Source: Aureimonas psammosilenae (GTDB lineage: Bacteria > Pseudomonadota > Alphaproteobacteria > Rhizobiales > Rhizobiaceae). From it: a stretch of DNA of 64,000 nt. Both the position numbers and the translations under genes were made by a program. Below are positions 34,028 through 45,027 of this stretch, in pieces. Location of the stretch: the NCBI RefSeq assembly GCF_009176975.1, contig NZ_WEZG01000014.1, forward strand, positions 1 through 64,000, written 5' to 3'. Position 1 is the first letter of the stretch, and each line of letters opens with the position of its first letter. Under the pieces are notes generated by a model. The model did no database searches. It saw only the letters and a list, made by a program, of their open reading frames with translations, and was not told where the DNA came from.

Positions 34028-34859
34028 GCTCCGTTGCAAACCGTCGAGCGGGATGCGAGCGTTTTACCTCTGCACCGATAGGTAGGGGGCAAGGCATGAG
34101 CGCAGCGCTCAAAGCCCGGCACTTCGCACCCGACATCATCCGGCTTTTCATGCGCTGGTATTGCCGCTACGCGCTGAGCTACCGCGACCTAGAGAAAATG
34201 ATGGCCGAGCGCGGCCTGTCCGTGGATCACGCCACCCTCCATCGCTGGGTCCAGCACTACGCCCCCGAGCTCGACCGGCGGGTCCAATGGTGCCGGGACC
34301 GCAACAGCGGCAGCTGGTATGTCGACGAGACTTAACGGAAAGTCCGCGGGCAGTGGATGTACCTCTACCGCGCCATCGGTGACCGCGGCGAGACTCTCGA
34401 CTTCCACCTGTCGCAGAAGCGGACCAGCAAAGCCGCCAAGCGCTTCCTGGGCAAGGCGCCGAGCCGTTCATCGCACCATCGTCCTTCGGTGATCTCGACC
34501 GACTAGAACCCGGCCTACAACGAAGTGATCGCGGCGCTCCGACACGAGGGGCGGCTCGCGCCCCATTGCCGGCACCGGCAGGTTAAGTACCTGAACAACC
34601 GTCTCGGGTCCGATCATGGCAAGCTGAAGCAGCGCATTCGTCCGGTGCGGGGCTTCCAGTCGCAGAAGACGACGCACAACGCCATTCGAGGGTTCGAGAC
34701 GATGCACATGTTCTGGAAGGGCCACTTCCGCACAATGGTGGACGGCCTCGCTGGCGGATCGGCGGCGCGCTTCATCGGACGGCTGTTCAGGTTCTTCTTC
34801 GCCTGAGAAAAGAACGGAACGGGATCGCTACCACCCGATTGGCGGCTTTTAACGGAGCC
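34028..34859 (+). mobile_element. IS6-family insertion sequence, inactive
   Basis: Inverted ends GGCTCCGTTGCAAA (34028) and TTTTAACGGAGCC (to 34859); the match extends outward as CCGACGGCTCCGTT at both ends. The length of about 832 bp fits IS6. The transposase at 34096-34806 carries stops. No matching 8-bp target duplication was found, so one side has been rearranged. It truncates a DUF3830 gene on its right. Confidence 0.85.
34096..34806 (+). pseudogene. IS6-family transposase with internal stops
   Basis: Starts MSAALKARHFAPDIIRLFMR and RDLEKMMAERGLSVDHATLH with HRWVQHYAPELDRR, then the first catalytic Asp region WYVDET followed by TAA (34333) where Tyr is expected. It resumes RKVRGQWMYLYRAIGDRGET, has TAG at 34504 where the DKNPAY lysine should be, then NPAYNEVIAALRHEG, YLNNRLGSDHGKLKQRIRPV and GFQSQKTTHNAIRGFETMHM. 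The frame is otherwise nearly whole, so inactivation appears recent. Confidence 0.9.
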
Positions 34860-34948
34860 GTCGGGCGAGGCCTGCTCGATCCGGTTGGGCGATCGAGATC
34901 TCTGGCCTACCTTCCGAAAACGCGACGAGCCATCCCGCGCCTGGCCAG

Positions 34949-35149
34949 ATGATCCTCTATCCGGGCAACGTATCGGAAGCCGAAATCCTTCTGGCTTCCG
35001 GCCCCGTGGCTTTCGCCTCTCAGGCCGGGCCGCTTGCGGGCAACCATTTCCTGACGGTCACGGACGGGCTCGACCGCCTCGCCGACCTCGATCGCGGGAT
35101 ACTGTGGACCAGCGCCAAGGCGATCCGCCTTCGTCGGGATAGCGCCTGA
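34949..35149 (+). pseudogene. DUF3830 (cyclophilin-like) C-terminal fragment
   Basis: Encodes MILYPGNVSEAEILLASG, ASQAGPLAGNHFLTVTDG and a tail LDRGILWTSAKAIRLRRDS. This matches the second half of DUF3830 proteins (YPG..SE.EIL, AGNHF.T...G, VLWEGAQPI). Those are about 140 residues; the first half is missing and the IS6 element lies about 90 bp upstream. DUF3830 genes often accompany amidohydrolase or pyrimidine-catabolic operons. Confidence 0.6.
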
Positions 35150-35266
35150 GCGGAACGCCCATTGCCTTTCCATGCCGCCCGCTTCAACCCTCTTCCCGAA
35201 CGGAAGGCGCGGGCCGGGATTCGAAGCGAGTCCGGGCGGCGGCCCGCGACCGTGCAGGGAGGAGAC

Positions 35267-35920
35267 ATGGGCGCAGATGGTGCAGATCGGCCGGGTATGT
35301 CGCCCGCGGCGCCGGCCACCCGCATCCAGGCCGTCACGCGGGCGCTGATCCTCGACGCCGCGCTGGAAATCTTCTCGCGGCACGGTTTGCGCGGATCGAC
35401 CGTCGACGAGATCGCGGCCCGTGCGGGCCTCTCCAAGGCGAACCTTCTCTACTACTACCGCCGCAAGCAGGACCTATACGAGGCCGTGCTGGAGCGCACG
35501 CTCAAAGAATGGCTGCGTCCCCTCGAAGCGATGGATGTCGACGGCGAGCCGGTGGAGGAACTGCGGCGCTACATCGAGGCCAAGCTCGTCCTTTCGGCCG
35601 AGCGGCCGGAGGCCTCGCGCCTGTTCATCAACGAAATACTGGCCGGCGCCCCGGTGATTCTGCCGACTCTTCAAACGACACTGCGCTCGCTCGTGGCCGA
35701 GAAGGCGGCGATTATCCGGACATGGGTGTCGGAAGGCCGGCTGGCCCCGGTCGACCCGTTCCACCTGATCTTCGCGATCTGGGCGACGACCCAGCACTAC
35801 GCCGACTTCGACGTCCAGATCCGCGCCGTCCTCGGGACGGAGGTCGATCGGTCCAGCTTCCAAGAGCATGCCTGTCAGGCCGTTCTGTCCATCATCCTCC
35901 GAGGGGTGACGCCGCGCTGA
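35267..35920 (+). CDS. rutR: TetR-family regulator of pyrimidine use, RutR
   Basis: 217 residues from the ATG with GGGAGGAG upstream. The TetR helix-turn-helix is RALILDAALEIFSRHGLRGS with EIAARAGLSKANLLYYYRRK. The C-terminal domain has the RutR pattern FINEILAGAPVI and FAIWATTQHYADF. RutR represses rut genes and is released by uracil or thymine. It is convergent with rutABCDF; a RutR-like box upstream of rutA supports the assignment. Confidence 0.9.
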   Translation: MGADGADRPGMSPAAPATRIQAVTRALILDAALEIFSRHGLRGSTVDEIAARAGLSKANLLYYYRRKQDLYEAVLERTLKEWLRPLEAMDVDGEPVEELRRYIEAKLVLSAERPEASRLFINEILAGAPVILPTLQTTLRSLVAEKAAIIRTWVSEGRLAPVDPFHLIFAIWATTQHYADFDVQIRAVLGTEVDRSSFQEHACQAVLSIILRGVTPR

Positions 35921-35943
35921 GCGTTCACCCGTGCGATCGCTCT

Positions 35944-36462
35944 TCAGACCGCGTGATACGTCCGGTCGAAATAGATCAGGGCGTTGCCGTCGCGACGGGA
36001 GCGGATCGAGACGACGCGGCAGAACAGAACGTCGTGCGTGCCGACCTCCGTCACCGTCTGGATCTCGCAGCCGACCGAGACCAGGGCGCCTTCGAGCTCT
36101 GGCGTCCCAGATGCGTTCGGGCGCCAAGTCGCCGCCCCGAAGCGCTCGGCGACGGGCGTTCTCCCGCCGAACACGCGGGCAAGCTCCGCCTGCTCGCCCG
36201 CGAGGATGTTGACGCAGACCTTGCCGTTCCGCTGGACGGGCGCATGGGCCGACGAGCCGCGGTTCAGGCATATCAGAAGCGTCGGCGGGTCGTCCGTGAC
36301 GCTGCAAACGGCGCTGGCGGCGAAACCCGCCCGGCCGGCCGGCCCGTCGGTGGTGACGATGGTGACCGCGGCGCCGAGGCGCGCCATCGCGTCGCGGAAA
36401 GCCAGGCGGTCGATCCCGTCCCTCTCGACAGGCGCTTCGGCGAGGTCGGGTGCGGCAATCAT
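35944..36462 (-). CDS. rutF: FMN reductase RutF
   Basis: 172 residues of the flavin-reductase split-barrel type: FRDAMARLGAAVTIVTTDGP, GFAASAVCSVTDDPPTLLIC and VNILAGEQAELARVFGGRTP. RutF supplies reduced FMN to the RutA monooxygenase using NADH. Last gene of the operon; start overlaps rutD stop by 4 bases. Confidence 0.92.
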   Translation of the reverse strand: MIAAPDLAEAPVERDGIDRLAFRDAMARLGAAVTIVTTDGPAGRAGFAASAVCSVTDDPPTLLICLNRGSSAHAPVQRNGKVCVNILAGEQAELARVFGGRTPVAERFGAATWRPNASGTPELEGALVSVGCEIQTVTEVGTHDVLFCRVVSIRSRRDGNALIYFDRTYHAV

Positions 36463-37253
36463 GGGGCAGAACCCTTCCCAAGAGCGGTAAGGAACGAGCC
36501 GACCGCCGCGTTGAACCAGGCGGGCTCGGTGATGTTCACGGCATGGGCGCCGAAGTCCGACAGCGCGAGCGCCGCTTGCGGGATCGCATCGGCGAGGGCC
36601 AGCGAGCGCGTGTAGGGGACAAGGAGGTCGTCCCGTGCGGCCACCACCAGCGTCGGGACCGCGATCTCCCCGAGCCGCGCCTCCACGTCGAAGGCGCGCA
36701 GGGCCGCGATGCGGGTCAGGACATTGTCCCGTCCCTGGAAGTGCGCGATCCCGTGGGCGATCTCGGCCTCCAGGCGCTCCGCGTTCTCCGTCATCCAGAC
36801 GGCGGGATAAAGGAACAGCGGCTGCGCCCGCACAAAGGCCTCGACGCCCGCCTTTTCCAAGAGCGTGATGCGCGTATCGAAGCAGCGGCCCGAATGGGGA
36901 TCGGCCCAGCCCCAAGCGTTGACGAGGACGAGGCTTTCGACCGGCGAGGCGGGCCGCAGCGCGAGGTCGAGCCCGATCAGGCCGCCGAGCGCATGGCCCA
37001 TGAAGTGGAAGCGATCGATCCCGGCCTTGGCAGCGATCTCCAGAACGTCGTTGGCCATGGCCGCGATTTCACCCGTGGCCCGGCCTCCGCTTCGGTTCGT
37101 GCCACGATGGTCGTAAGTGACGACGCGGAAAAGCAAGTGCAGCAGTTCGATCTGCGGCGCCCAATAGGCGTCGGACCCGCCGAGGCCGGACGATAGGACG
37201 ATCGTCGGGGCGTCCTTACCATCGAGCCCCCGTATCTCGTGATGAAGCGTCAT
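36459..37253 (-). CDS. rutD: Aminoacrylate hydrolase-type alpha/beta hydrolase RutD
   Basis: 264 residues. Alpha/beta hydrolase with [31 protein letters not shown] and a nucleophile-elbow region [18 protein letters not shown] in which the usual Ser is Ala (GHALGG), as in known RutD proteins. The late Asp and His are in AARDDLLVP and FGAHAVNI. RutD accelerates spontaneous aminoacrylate hydrolysis. The start at 37253 (MTLHHEIRG) overlaps rutC by 4 bases. Confidence 0.92.
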   Translation of the reverse strand: MTLHHEIRGLDGKDAPTIVLSSGLGGSDAYWAPQIELLHLLFRVVTYDHRGTNRSGGRATGEIAAMANDVLEIAAKAGIDRFHFMGHALGGLIGLDLALRPASPVESLVLVNAWGWADPHSGRCFDTRITLLEKAGVEAFVRAQPLFLYPAVWMTENAERLEAEIAHGIAHFQGRDNVLTRIAALRAFDVEARLGEIAVPTLVVAARDDLLVPYTRSLALADAIPQAALALSDFGAHAVNITEPAWFNAAVGSFLTALGKGSAP

Positions 37254-37639
37254 CGGCGGCCGATATGCGCGACGCTCGCGATCTCGATCAGCGCATCGGG
37301 CTTTACCAGGCCGCAAAGGACGCAGTAGCGCGCCGGCTTGTCGCCCGGAAAATATTCGGCATAGACCGTATTGACGGCCGTGTAGTTGGCCCAGTCGGTG
37401 ATGAAGATGTGGTTCATGGTGACGTCCTCCATCGTGCCGCCGACGGTCTCGATCACCGACTTGATGGTTTCGAGGACGTGACGCGTCTGCGCACCCGCGT
37501 CGCCGACATGGACGACATCGTTGTTGGCGTCGAAGGGCAGGGTTCCCGAGACGTAGACCACGCCGTCGGCGAGTGTGCCCGGCGAGAAGGGAGCGATCGG
37601 CTTCGAGGTGCCTTCGGGAACGACGATGGTTTTGGGCAT
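37250..37639 (-). CDS. rutC: RidA-family aminoacrylate peracid reductase/deaminase RutC
   Basis: 129 residues of the YjgF/RidA fold: [58 protein letters not shown] with the conserved Arg. RutC acts on 3-aminoacrylate in the Rut pathway. The start [19 protein letters not shown] is the family start; overlaps rutD by 4 bases and follows rutB by 13 bases. Confidence 0.94.
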   Translation of the reverse strand: MPKTIVVPEGTSKPIAPFSPGTLADGVVYVSGTLPFDANNDVVHVGDAGAQTRHVLETIKSVIETVGGTMEDVTMNHIFITDWANYTAVNTVYAEYFPGDKPARYCVLCGLVKPDALIEIASVAHIGRR

Positions 37640-37652
37640 GGGGGCTCCGGGA

Positions 37653-38401
37653 TCAGATCGAAGGGGAGGGGTGGACGGGGGCGGCCTGCGAGATCGCACC
37701 GCAGAAGTCGCCGACCGTCGAGACCCAGCCGAAGAAAGTCTCGATGTTGTAGGCGGTCGCTTCCTGGATGGAGGCGGGGCCCAACTGGTGGGTCGCGTCC
37801 TCCAGCATCACCGCGAAATATTCGAGGTGGAACGCGTCGCGCAGAGTGCTCTCGACGCAGACATTCGTGGCGATGCCGACGAAGACGAGGTTGCGGATGC
37901 CCCGCGCGCGTAGCGTGCTGTCGAGCGTGGAATTGAAGAAGCCGCTGTAGCGGGTCTTGGGCACCAGGAGGTCGCCCGGCTGCGGCTGCAGGGCATCGAC
38001 GATCGCGTAGTCCCACGTGCCCTTCGCCAACAGCGTTCCCTGCAGTTCGGGGCGGCGGCGCATCGTCTTCAGCGCGTTCGACTTGTGCCAGTTGGGTGAG
38101 CCGGGGCCGCCCGCTTCCTGGTAGTCCTTATCCCAGCCGTTCTGGAGATAGACGACGAGGAGGCCGGCGGCGCGCGCCGCCTCCAGCGCCTTGGCGATGG
38201 CGCCGATCGTGGCCTGCGCCCCGGAAATGTCGAAGCCGGCGAGGTCGACATAGCCCCCTGGTGTGGCATAGGCGTTCTGCATGTCGACCACCACGACGGC
38301 GGTTTCGTGCGGCTTCAGGGATAGAGGTTCGGGCCGCGCGGGCAGGGTCACGCTCGCGAGCGCTTCCGGCCGCGTGACATGGCCGGCGATCGGAGAAGCG
38401 C

Positions 38402-38405
<4 letters not shown>
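37653..38405 (-). CDS. rutB: Ureidoacrylate amidohydrolase RutB
   Basis: 250 residues, isochorismatase-like cysteine hydrolase. The catalytic triad is D41 (VVVDMQNAY), K150 ([13 protein letters not shown]) and C183 ([16 protein letters not shown]). RutB cleaves ureidoacrylate to aminoacrylate and carbamate. Overlaps rutA's stop by 4 bases. Confidence 0.95.
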
Positions 38406-39493
<1,088 letters not shown>

Positions 39494-39892
39494 CCGTCCT
39501 CCTGCTCCAGCACCGCGGCTGGATCGCCGCTCCAGAACAGGAGCAATTCGCGTGCCAGAATAATTTCCGTATTCCGAACAGAGGCTTGCGAAGCGGATGT
39601 GCTGGAAGTCCCGTTGGTTCGCCAAAAAAACTGACCAAATGGATAAAAATCGCGGTCGGCTGCCGAATTCCGCGTCATTGGGTGTTCAAGCCGTCAGCAC
39701 CAAAGGACACGGCATGCCCCGCAAACGCGGCCGCGATCGATCGGCGGGACGCGACGGACGCCCGCCCGTCGGTATCTCAACAAATTGTTTTCATTGAACG
39801 AAGTAGCCGCAACCGGGCGATGGGACGGCGGCGATGAGCCACTAGGCCGTTGCATGGCGCCGGCTGCGAACTTGCGCGCCGGAACGGCCGGC
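39494..39892. other. Upstream region of rutA, no gene
   Basis: Holds the RutR-like site near 39631-39646 but no convincing open frame. A small frame MPRKRGRDRSAGRDGR at 39714 has no ribosome site or homologue I recognise. It separates rutA from the convergent-free 3' end of the racemase gene. Confidence 0.5.
39631..39646. promoter_or_regulatory. RutR-box-like site CTGACCAAATGGATAA
   Basis: Matches the enterobacterial RutR consensus TTGACCA-N2-TGGTCAA at 12 of the 14 specified positions on both half-sites combined being largely kept on the left (TGACCA) and partly on the right (TGG.TAA). It lies 138 bp before the rutA start. The match is known-motif based; binding is inferred. Confidence 0.55.
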
Positions 39893-40537
39893 TTAGCCGT
39901 CCCTCGCTTCCAGCGCCTTCACGGCGCAGACCACCCCGTCCAGGACGGGCAGGCCGAAGCGTGCCGCGAACTGGTCGGCGAGGTCGGCCATGCCGGCGCA
40001 GCCGAGCACGATGGCGCCCGACCGATCCTCAGCAAGCGCCGCCGCGATCTCGGCGGCTACCGTCTCGCGCGCCGTGCTGCCCGGTTCTTCCAAGGCCAGG
40101 ACCGGCACTTCGGAGGCGCGTACCCGGCGGCAGGCGGCGGTCAGCCCATAGACCCGCACGTTGTCCTCGATCACAGGCACGGAGACAGAAAGCGTCGTGA
40201 CCACGCTGAAAGGGCGCCCTCCAGCGCCCGCCGCCCGCATCGCCGCCTCGCCGATGCCGATCACGGGCTTCAGCGTCAGCGCGCGAGCCCGCTCCAATCC
40301 CGTGTCGTCGAAGCAGGCGATCACGATGGCGTCGGCGTCCCCCTCCCGCTCGCAAATCAACGCCAAGAGGCCGGGCTCGGCCGCCGCGCCGTCCGCCGGC
40401 CCCTGGATGGAGGGTGGGCCGGCCCGATTGGTGGCCGACAGGATGGAGGTACCCGGCCCTGCGGCCGCGCGGGCTGCCGCCGCGATCTTCTCGGTCATCG
40501 AGGCGGTGGCGTTGGGGTTGATGAAGAGGATGCGCAT
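39893..40537 (-). CDS. Asp/Glu/hydantoin racemase-family protein
   Basis: 214 residues. Start MRILFINPNATASMTEKIAA is the typical HyuA/Asp-Glu racemase beginning. The two catalytic cysteine regions are DAIVIACFDDTG and AIVLGCAGMADLADQF. It would epimerise a hydantoin or amino-acid derivative. It is the last gene of a minus-strand operon led by the ABC ATPase gene, so the transporter may import its substrate. Separated from rutA by 400 bp. Confidence 0.9.
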   Translation of the reverse strand: MRILFINPNATASMTEKIAAAARAAAGPGTSILSATNRAGPPSIQGPADGAAAEPGLLALICEREGDADAIVIACFDDTGLERARALTLKPVIGIGEAAMRAAGAGGRPFSVVTTLSVSVPVIEDNVRVYGLTAACRRVRASEVPVLALEEPGSTARETVAAEIAAALAEDRSGAIVLGCAGMADLADQFAARFGLPVLDGVVCAVKALEARDG

Positions 40538-40545
40538 CGGACCCC

Positions 40546-41430
40546 TCACAGCGTTCCTTTGCCGGCGTCCGACGCTCCGCGCAGCCGCCGGGCCCGCAGG
40601 ACGAGGCCGGCGCCGAGCGTCGAAGCGATGACCAGGAAGGAGACCGCGGTGGTCAGCGTCCCGAGAGCGTAGATCGCGGGATTGGTGACGGTGGTGGTCA
40701 GGCCCTGGAGTTCGAGCGGCAGCGTGTTCGGTCCGCCGATCGCCTGGGAGGTGCGGGCGATCTCGTCCCACGAGAGCGTGAAGCCGAAGAGCGCGACGCC
40801 CACGAGATAGGGCGCGATGATCGGCAGCACGACGTGGCGGAACGTCTGCCAGGGCGTCGCGCCGAGATCGCGCGCGGCCTCCTCATAGGCCGGGTCGAAG
40901 CGGTTGAAGACGGCGAACATCACCAGCATGCCGAAGGGCAGGGTCCAGGTGAGGTGCGCGCCGAGCGCCGAGGTGAAGAGGCCCATGGCCGACTGGTAGC
41001 TTGTCCCCCCGAGACCATAGGCTTTCACGAAGTCGTCGAAGATGCGGAACTCCAGCGCGATGCCGAGCGAGACCGCGATCGATGGCAGGATGAGACTGGC
41101 GATCGCCGTATAGAACAGAAGCGTCGAGCCGCGGAACCGCCGCCGGAAGGCGAGGCCCGCCAGCACCGAGATCACGACGGTGAGCACCGTCACCACGAGG
41201 CCGAGGCGGAACGAGCGTCCGAACGCGGCCCAGACATCGACGACGCCGAGCCCTTCCCAGAGCACCCCGAACCAGTGCGTCGAGGCGCCGTTCATCGGAA
41301 AGGTCAGCCCGCCTTGCGGCCCCTGGAACGACAGGACGAGGACGGTGAGCGTCGGCCCGTAGAGAAACAGGACGAAGAGGGCGAAGAAGACCGCAAGGGG
41401 TAGGAAGGCGCGGGAGCGTTTTTCCGGCAC
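40546..41430 (-). CDS. ABC transporter permease (PotC-like)
   Basis: 294 residues, six membrane helices. The EAA loop is AYEEAARDLGATPWQTFRHV, followed by VLPIIAPYLVGVALFGFTLS. Spermidine/putrescine-type second permease. It lies 1 base from the next gene of the same operon and 8 bases from the racemase. Confidence 0.93.
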   Translation of the reverse strand: MPEKRSRAFLPLAVFFALFVLFLYGPTLTVLVLSFQGPQGGLTFPMNGASTHWFGVLWEGLGVVDVWAAFGRSFRLGLVVTVLTVVISVLAGLAFRRRFRGSTLLFYTAIASLILPSIAVSLGIALEFRIFDDFVKAYGLGGTSYQSAMGLFTSALGAHLTWTLPFGMLVMFAVFNRFDPAYEEAARDLGATPWQTFRHVVLPIIAPYLVGVALFGFTLSWDEIARTSQAIGGPNTLPLELQGLTTTVTNPAIYALGTLTTAVSFLVIASTLGAGLVLRARRLRGASDAGKGTL

Positions 41431-41431
41431 T

Positions 41432-42316
41432 CTACAGTTCCTTGCGGATGTCGACGACGCGAAGGAGCGCGAAGACGATGAGGAGGACGGTGGCGAGCAG
41501 CACCACGGCGTTTGCGGCGGCGATTGGGAACTGGAGGTAGCTGATCTCGGTCTGGATCGTCTTGCCGACCGAGGCGATCTGCTGGCCGCCCATCAGGCCG
41601 ACGGTCACGAAGTCGCCCATCACGATGGTGAGGACGAAGATCGAGCCGATCGCGATGCCGGTCTTGGACAGCGGCATGATCACGTTCCACAGGATCTGCC
41701 AGCCGCTCGCGCCCGCGTCACGCGCCGCCTCGATCAGCGAGCGGTCGATGCGCAGCATCGAATTGTAGATCGGCACCACCATGAAGAAGGTGAAGAGGTG
41801 CACGAAGGTAAGCGTGACCGAGAAGCTCGAATAAAGAAGCCAGTCGATCGGATGGTCGATGGCGCCGATGCCCATCAAGGTCCGGTTCACCAGTCCCTCG
41901 CGGCCGAGCAGCGGAATCCACGAGATCATGCGGATGACGTTGGAGGTCCAGAATGGGATGGTGCAGACGAGGAACAGCACAGACTGCACCGCCTTCGAGC
42001 GCACCTCGAACGCGAGGAAATAGGCGATCGTGAAGCCGATCCCGAGCGTCAGCACCCAGACCCGCAGGGCGAAGCCGAGCGTCGAAACATAGGTGCGGAA
42101 GGTCGTACAGAGCGTCGGCAGCCGCGTGATGCAGCGGTCGAAGACATCCGCGTAGTTCTGTAGCGTGAAGGCCGGCTGGATCTGGTAGTTGTCGTAGGTC
42201 CAGAAGCTCACCATCACGATGAAAGCGAGCGGCACCACCAGGAACAACAGGAAGACCAGCGCCAGCGGCGCCGCCTGAAGATAGGGCGCGAGCCCCGTGC
42301 GATCGGACGCGGCCAT
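41432..42316 (-). CDS. ABC transporter permease (PotB-like)
   Basis: 294 residues, six helices. Start MAASDRTGLAPYLQAAPLAL. The EAA motif is LIEAARDAGASGWQILWNVI with MPLSKTGIAIGSIFVL. First permease of the polyamine-type transporter. An open frame to 42745 is a shadow of the binding-protein gene; the 115-bp gap to that gene contains no obvious gene. Confidence 0.92.
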   Translation of the reverse strand: MAASDRTGLAPYLQAAPLALVFLLFLVVPLAFIVMVSFWTYDNYQIQPAFTLQNYADVFDRCITRLPTLCTTFRTYVSTLGFALRVWVLTLGIGFTIAYFLAFEVRSKAVQSVLFLVCTIPFWTSNVIRMISWIPLLGREGLVNRTLMGIGAIDHPIDWLLYSSFSVTLTFVHLFTFFMVVPIYNSMLRIDRSLIEAARDAGASGWQILWNVIMPLSKTGIAIGSIFVLTIVMGDFVTVGLMGGQQIASVGKTIQTEISYLQFPIAAANAVVLLATVLLIVFALLRVVDIRKEL

Positions 42317-42431
42317 GCGGCCTCCGTGGGTAGGAACATCGTGGCGCCAGGAGCGCATGGGTCGTGGCGAAGCTGTCGCCCCGGGCCTGGGGTGCAGGGG
42401 ACCAGCCGTCCCCTGCCAAATCCGCCGCGCT

Positions 42432-43727
42432 TCAGGCCGCGACGAACTCGTTCCACTTGCGGACCATGTAGGCGTCCTCGTCCATGACGGCGTTCCAGCA
42501 GGCGACGGCGCCCATGCGCTCAGTGAACGAGCCGCCGTCGCGGCTGTCGCCGGTCTTGGCGATGACCTGGCCCTGGGGGGAAAGGATGTCCTTCTCTGCG
42601 GGCTTGCCCTCCATCCAGTAGGCCCATTCGTAGGGCTCCATGGAGGCCTTGGCGGTGGGCAGGACGGCGGAATAGTAGCCCTGGCGGTTGAGGAAAGCCC
42701 CGGCCCAGCCCGACAGGAACCAGTTGACGAACTCGTAGGCCGCATCGAGCTTCGGGCCTTCCAGGGTCGCAGGCAGAGCGAAGCCGGACGCCCAGGCGCG
42801 ATAGCCTTCCTTCAGGGGCTGGAAGCGGCAGTCGATACCCTTGGCGCGTACGGCGGTGACGGCGGGCGACCACATGGACTGGATCACGGTCTCGCCCGAG
42901 GCCATGAGGTTGACGCTCTCGTTGAAATCAGACCAAAGGGCGCGGAACTGACCACCCTGCTTGGCCTCGATCAGCGCGTCGATCGTGAGGTCGATCTCGT
43001 CGCGGGTCATGTTTCCCTTGTCGGGATACTTGTACTTGCCGCTCGCCTCGATTGCCATGGCGGCGTCCATGATGCCGATCGAGGGAATGTTGAGGATCGA
43101 CGCCTTGCCCTTGAATTCGGGGTTGAGGAGTTCGGCCCAGCTCTCGATCGGGCGCTTGATGAGGTCGGGACGGATGCCGAGCGTGTCGGCGTTGTAGGTT
43201 GTCGGGATCAACGAGATCCACTCGGTCGGCGTCGCCGAGAACGCCTTGGACTTGTTGGCCTCGAGATAGAGCACCTTCCAAGGCGCGGTGCCCTGGCCGC
43301 CGATCGCCTTGCCGTCGATCTCGCCCTTGGTGAAGACAGTGGTGATGTTGTCGAATTCCTTGATGCGCTTGGCATCCATGCCCATCAGGTTGCCGGTCGG
43401 CACGAACTTCTTCAGCGAGAAGTATTCGGTGTCGACGATGTCGAACGTATTCGGCTGGGTGATGATGCGCTTGGTCACCTCGTCGGTGGTGACCGGCACA
43501 TATTCGATGGTGATGCCGAGATCCTCCTTCACCTTGGCGGCGATCTCGGTGGACTGGTTCACCGCCGTGCCGAGATAGCGCAGGGTCTTCGCCTCCTGCG
43601 CCCGCGCTCCAGAGACGAAGGGAAAGCCGGTGACCTTGGTGGTCACCACGGTGCCTGCCGCCAGCACCGCGCCGGACTTCAAGAAGGCGCGGCGATCGAG
43701 GCCGGAGGTTTTGGGGGTGTCGCTCAT
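42432..43727 (-). CDS. Tat-exported extracellular solute-binding protein
   Basis: 431 residues. The N-terminus has a twin-arginine signal (LDRRAFLKSGAVLAAGTVVT). The mature part is of the PotD/bacterial SBP_8 type: LRYLGTAVNQSTEIAAKVKE, TFDIVDTEYFSLKKFVPTGN, and GYRAWASGFALPATLEGPKL. It delivers substrate to the two permeases downstream. The ligand is not readable but the racemase downstream suggests an amino-acid-like compound. Confidence 0.93.
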   Translation of the reverse strand: MSDTPKTSGLDRRAFLKSGAVLAAGTVVTTKVTGFPFVSGARAQEAKTLRYLGTAVNQSTEIAAKVKEDLGITIEYVPVTTDEVTKRIITQPNTFDIVDTEYFSLKKFVPTGNLMGMDAKRIKEFDNITTVFTKGEIDGKAIGGQGTAPWKVLYLEANKSKAFSATPTEWISLIPTTYNADTLGIRPDLIKRPIESWAELLNPEFKGKASILNIPSIGIMDAAMAIEASGKYKYPDKGNMTRDEIDLTIDALIEAKQGGQFRALWSDFNESVNLMASGETVIQSMWSPAVTAVRAKGIDCRFQPLKEGYRAWASGFALPATLEGPKLDAAYEFVNWFLSGWAGAFLNRQGYYSAVLPTAKASMEPYEWAYWMEGKPAEKDILSPQGQVIAKTGDSRDGGSFTERMGAVACWNAVMDEDAYMVRKWNEFVAA

Positions 43728-43766
43728 GAGGCTTTCTCCTGGGGTGAAGGTCTGGAAGGCGAGGCG

Positions 43767-44756
43767 TCAGGCGGCCTGGAGGGCGAACTCGTCGCCGCGC
43801 GACCAGTGGACGACGCGCGTTTCGCCTAGTTCGGCTGGGGTTGCGTTGAAGAGGTCCTCGGGAATCACGGCGGTGATCTCGCCGGCTTCGCCCGCATGGA
43901 CGACCACGGTGACGGTGGCTCCCCCGTACTCGACGCCGCGCACCTCGCCGCTGAGCGAACGGGTGTCCGCATCGCCCTGGCCGATCCGCACACGGTCGGC
44001 CCGCACCGAGACGGGGCGCCCGTCGAGGTGAAGCACGTTGTGACCGCCCATGAAGCGCGCAACGAATCCGGTGGCAGGGCGATGGAAGACGTCCTGCGGG
44101 GAGCCCGCCTGCTCGATCCGCCCGTCGCGCATGATGACCACGAGATCGGCGAGCGCCATCGCCTCGTCCTGGCCGTGGGTGACATGGAGGAAGGAGATGC
44201 CAAGCTCACGCTGCAGGCGCTTCAGCTCGGTGCGAACGCGGAGGCGCAGGAACGGGTCGAGCGCGGAAAGCGGCTCGTCGAGGAGAAGGATGCCGGGATC
44301 GGTCACAAGGGCGCGGGCGAGCGCCACGCGTTGCTGCTGGCCGCCCGACAGCTGCGCGGGCATGCGCGTCTCGAAGCGGGCGAGGTCGACGAGTTCCATA
44401 ACGGCGCGCGCCTTGCGGGTGCGCTCGTCACGGGAGGTGCCCTTCATCTTGAGGGAGAAGGCGACGTTCTCCAGCACGGTCAGGTGCGGAAACAGCGCGT
44501 AGGACTGGAACATCATGGCGGTGCCGCGCCGGGCGGGGGGCAGGTCGGTCACGTTGCTGGCGCCGAGAATGACGTCGCCGCCCGAAGCGCTCTCGTGGCC
44601 GGCGATCACGCGCATGGTCGAGGACTTGCCGCAGCCCGATGGCCCGAGGACGCAGCAATAAGTGCCGGCCGGCACGCGCAAGTCGATCGCGTCCACGGCC
44701 GTTGTGGCGCCATAGCGCTTGGTCAGTTTTACAAGTTCGAGGTCTCCAGAGGCCAT
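43767..44756 (-). CDS. ABC transporter ATP-binding protein (PotA-like)
   Basis: 329 residues. Walker A GPSGCGKSS, Q-loop MMFQSYALFPHLTV, signature LSGGQQQRVALARAL, Walker B ILLLDEPLSAL and H-loop HVTHGQDEAMALAD, followed by a TOBE domain. First gene of the transporter operon, divergent from a GntR gene with a 19-bp palindrome between. Confidence 0.95.
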   Translation of the reverse strand: MASGDLELVKLTKRYGATTAVDAIDLRVPAGTYCCVLGPSGCGKSSTMRVIAGHESASGGDVILGASNVTDLPPARRGTAMMFQSYALFPHLTVLENVAFSLKMKGTSRDERTRKARAVMELVDLARFETRMPAQLSGGQQQRVALARALVTDPGILLLDEPLSALDPFLRLRVRTELKRLQRELGISFLHVTHGQDEAMALADLVVIMRDGRIEQAGSPQDVFHRPATGFVARFMGGHNVLHLDGRPVSVRADRVRIGQGDADTRSLSGEVRGVEYGGATVTVVVHAGEAGEITAVIPEDLFNATPAELGETRVVHWSRGDEFALQAA

Positions 44757-44911
44757 ACGGATGTCTCCACTTCACTTGAAGGGGAGAGAGCAGGAAGCGT
44801 GCCAGATTGCTCAGAGCCGGAGGAAAACCGGTGGAGCGGCTTTCCTGCCTCCGGTCGAAAGGGTTGATCTGCCGACTCTGCACAGGAAGGCAGCGCCGGA
44901 TCGAACAAACT

Positions 44912-44930
44912 GCCTGTATCGTATACAGGC
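44912..44930. promoter_or_regulatory. Palindrome GCCTGTATCGTATACAGGC, candidate GntR operator
   Basis: Perfect arms GCCTGTAT and ATACAGGC around CGT, between the ABC operon start (44756) and the GntR gene (45028). The TGTAT/ATACA half-sites fit GntR/FadR-type binding. Assignment by position. Confidence 0.72.
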
Positions 44931-45027
44931 GTTGTATCCGATTTGCGCGGCGTCAGGGCTTCGCGGGTGGCATGGTTCGTGCAAGAAGCAGCAGGCGGTC
45001 GCCGACCGCCTGCTGCGGAGACGACGA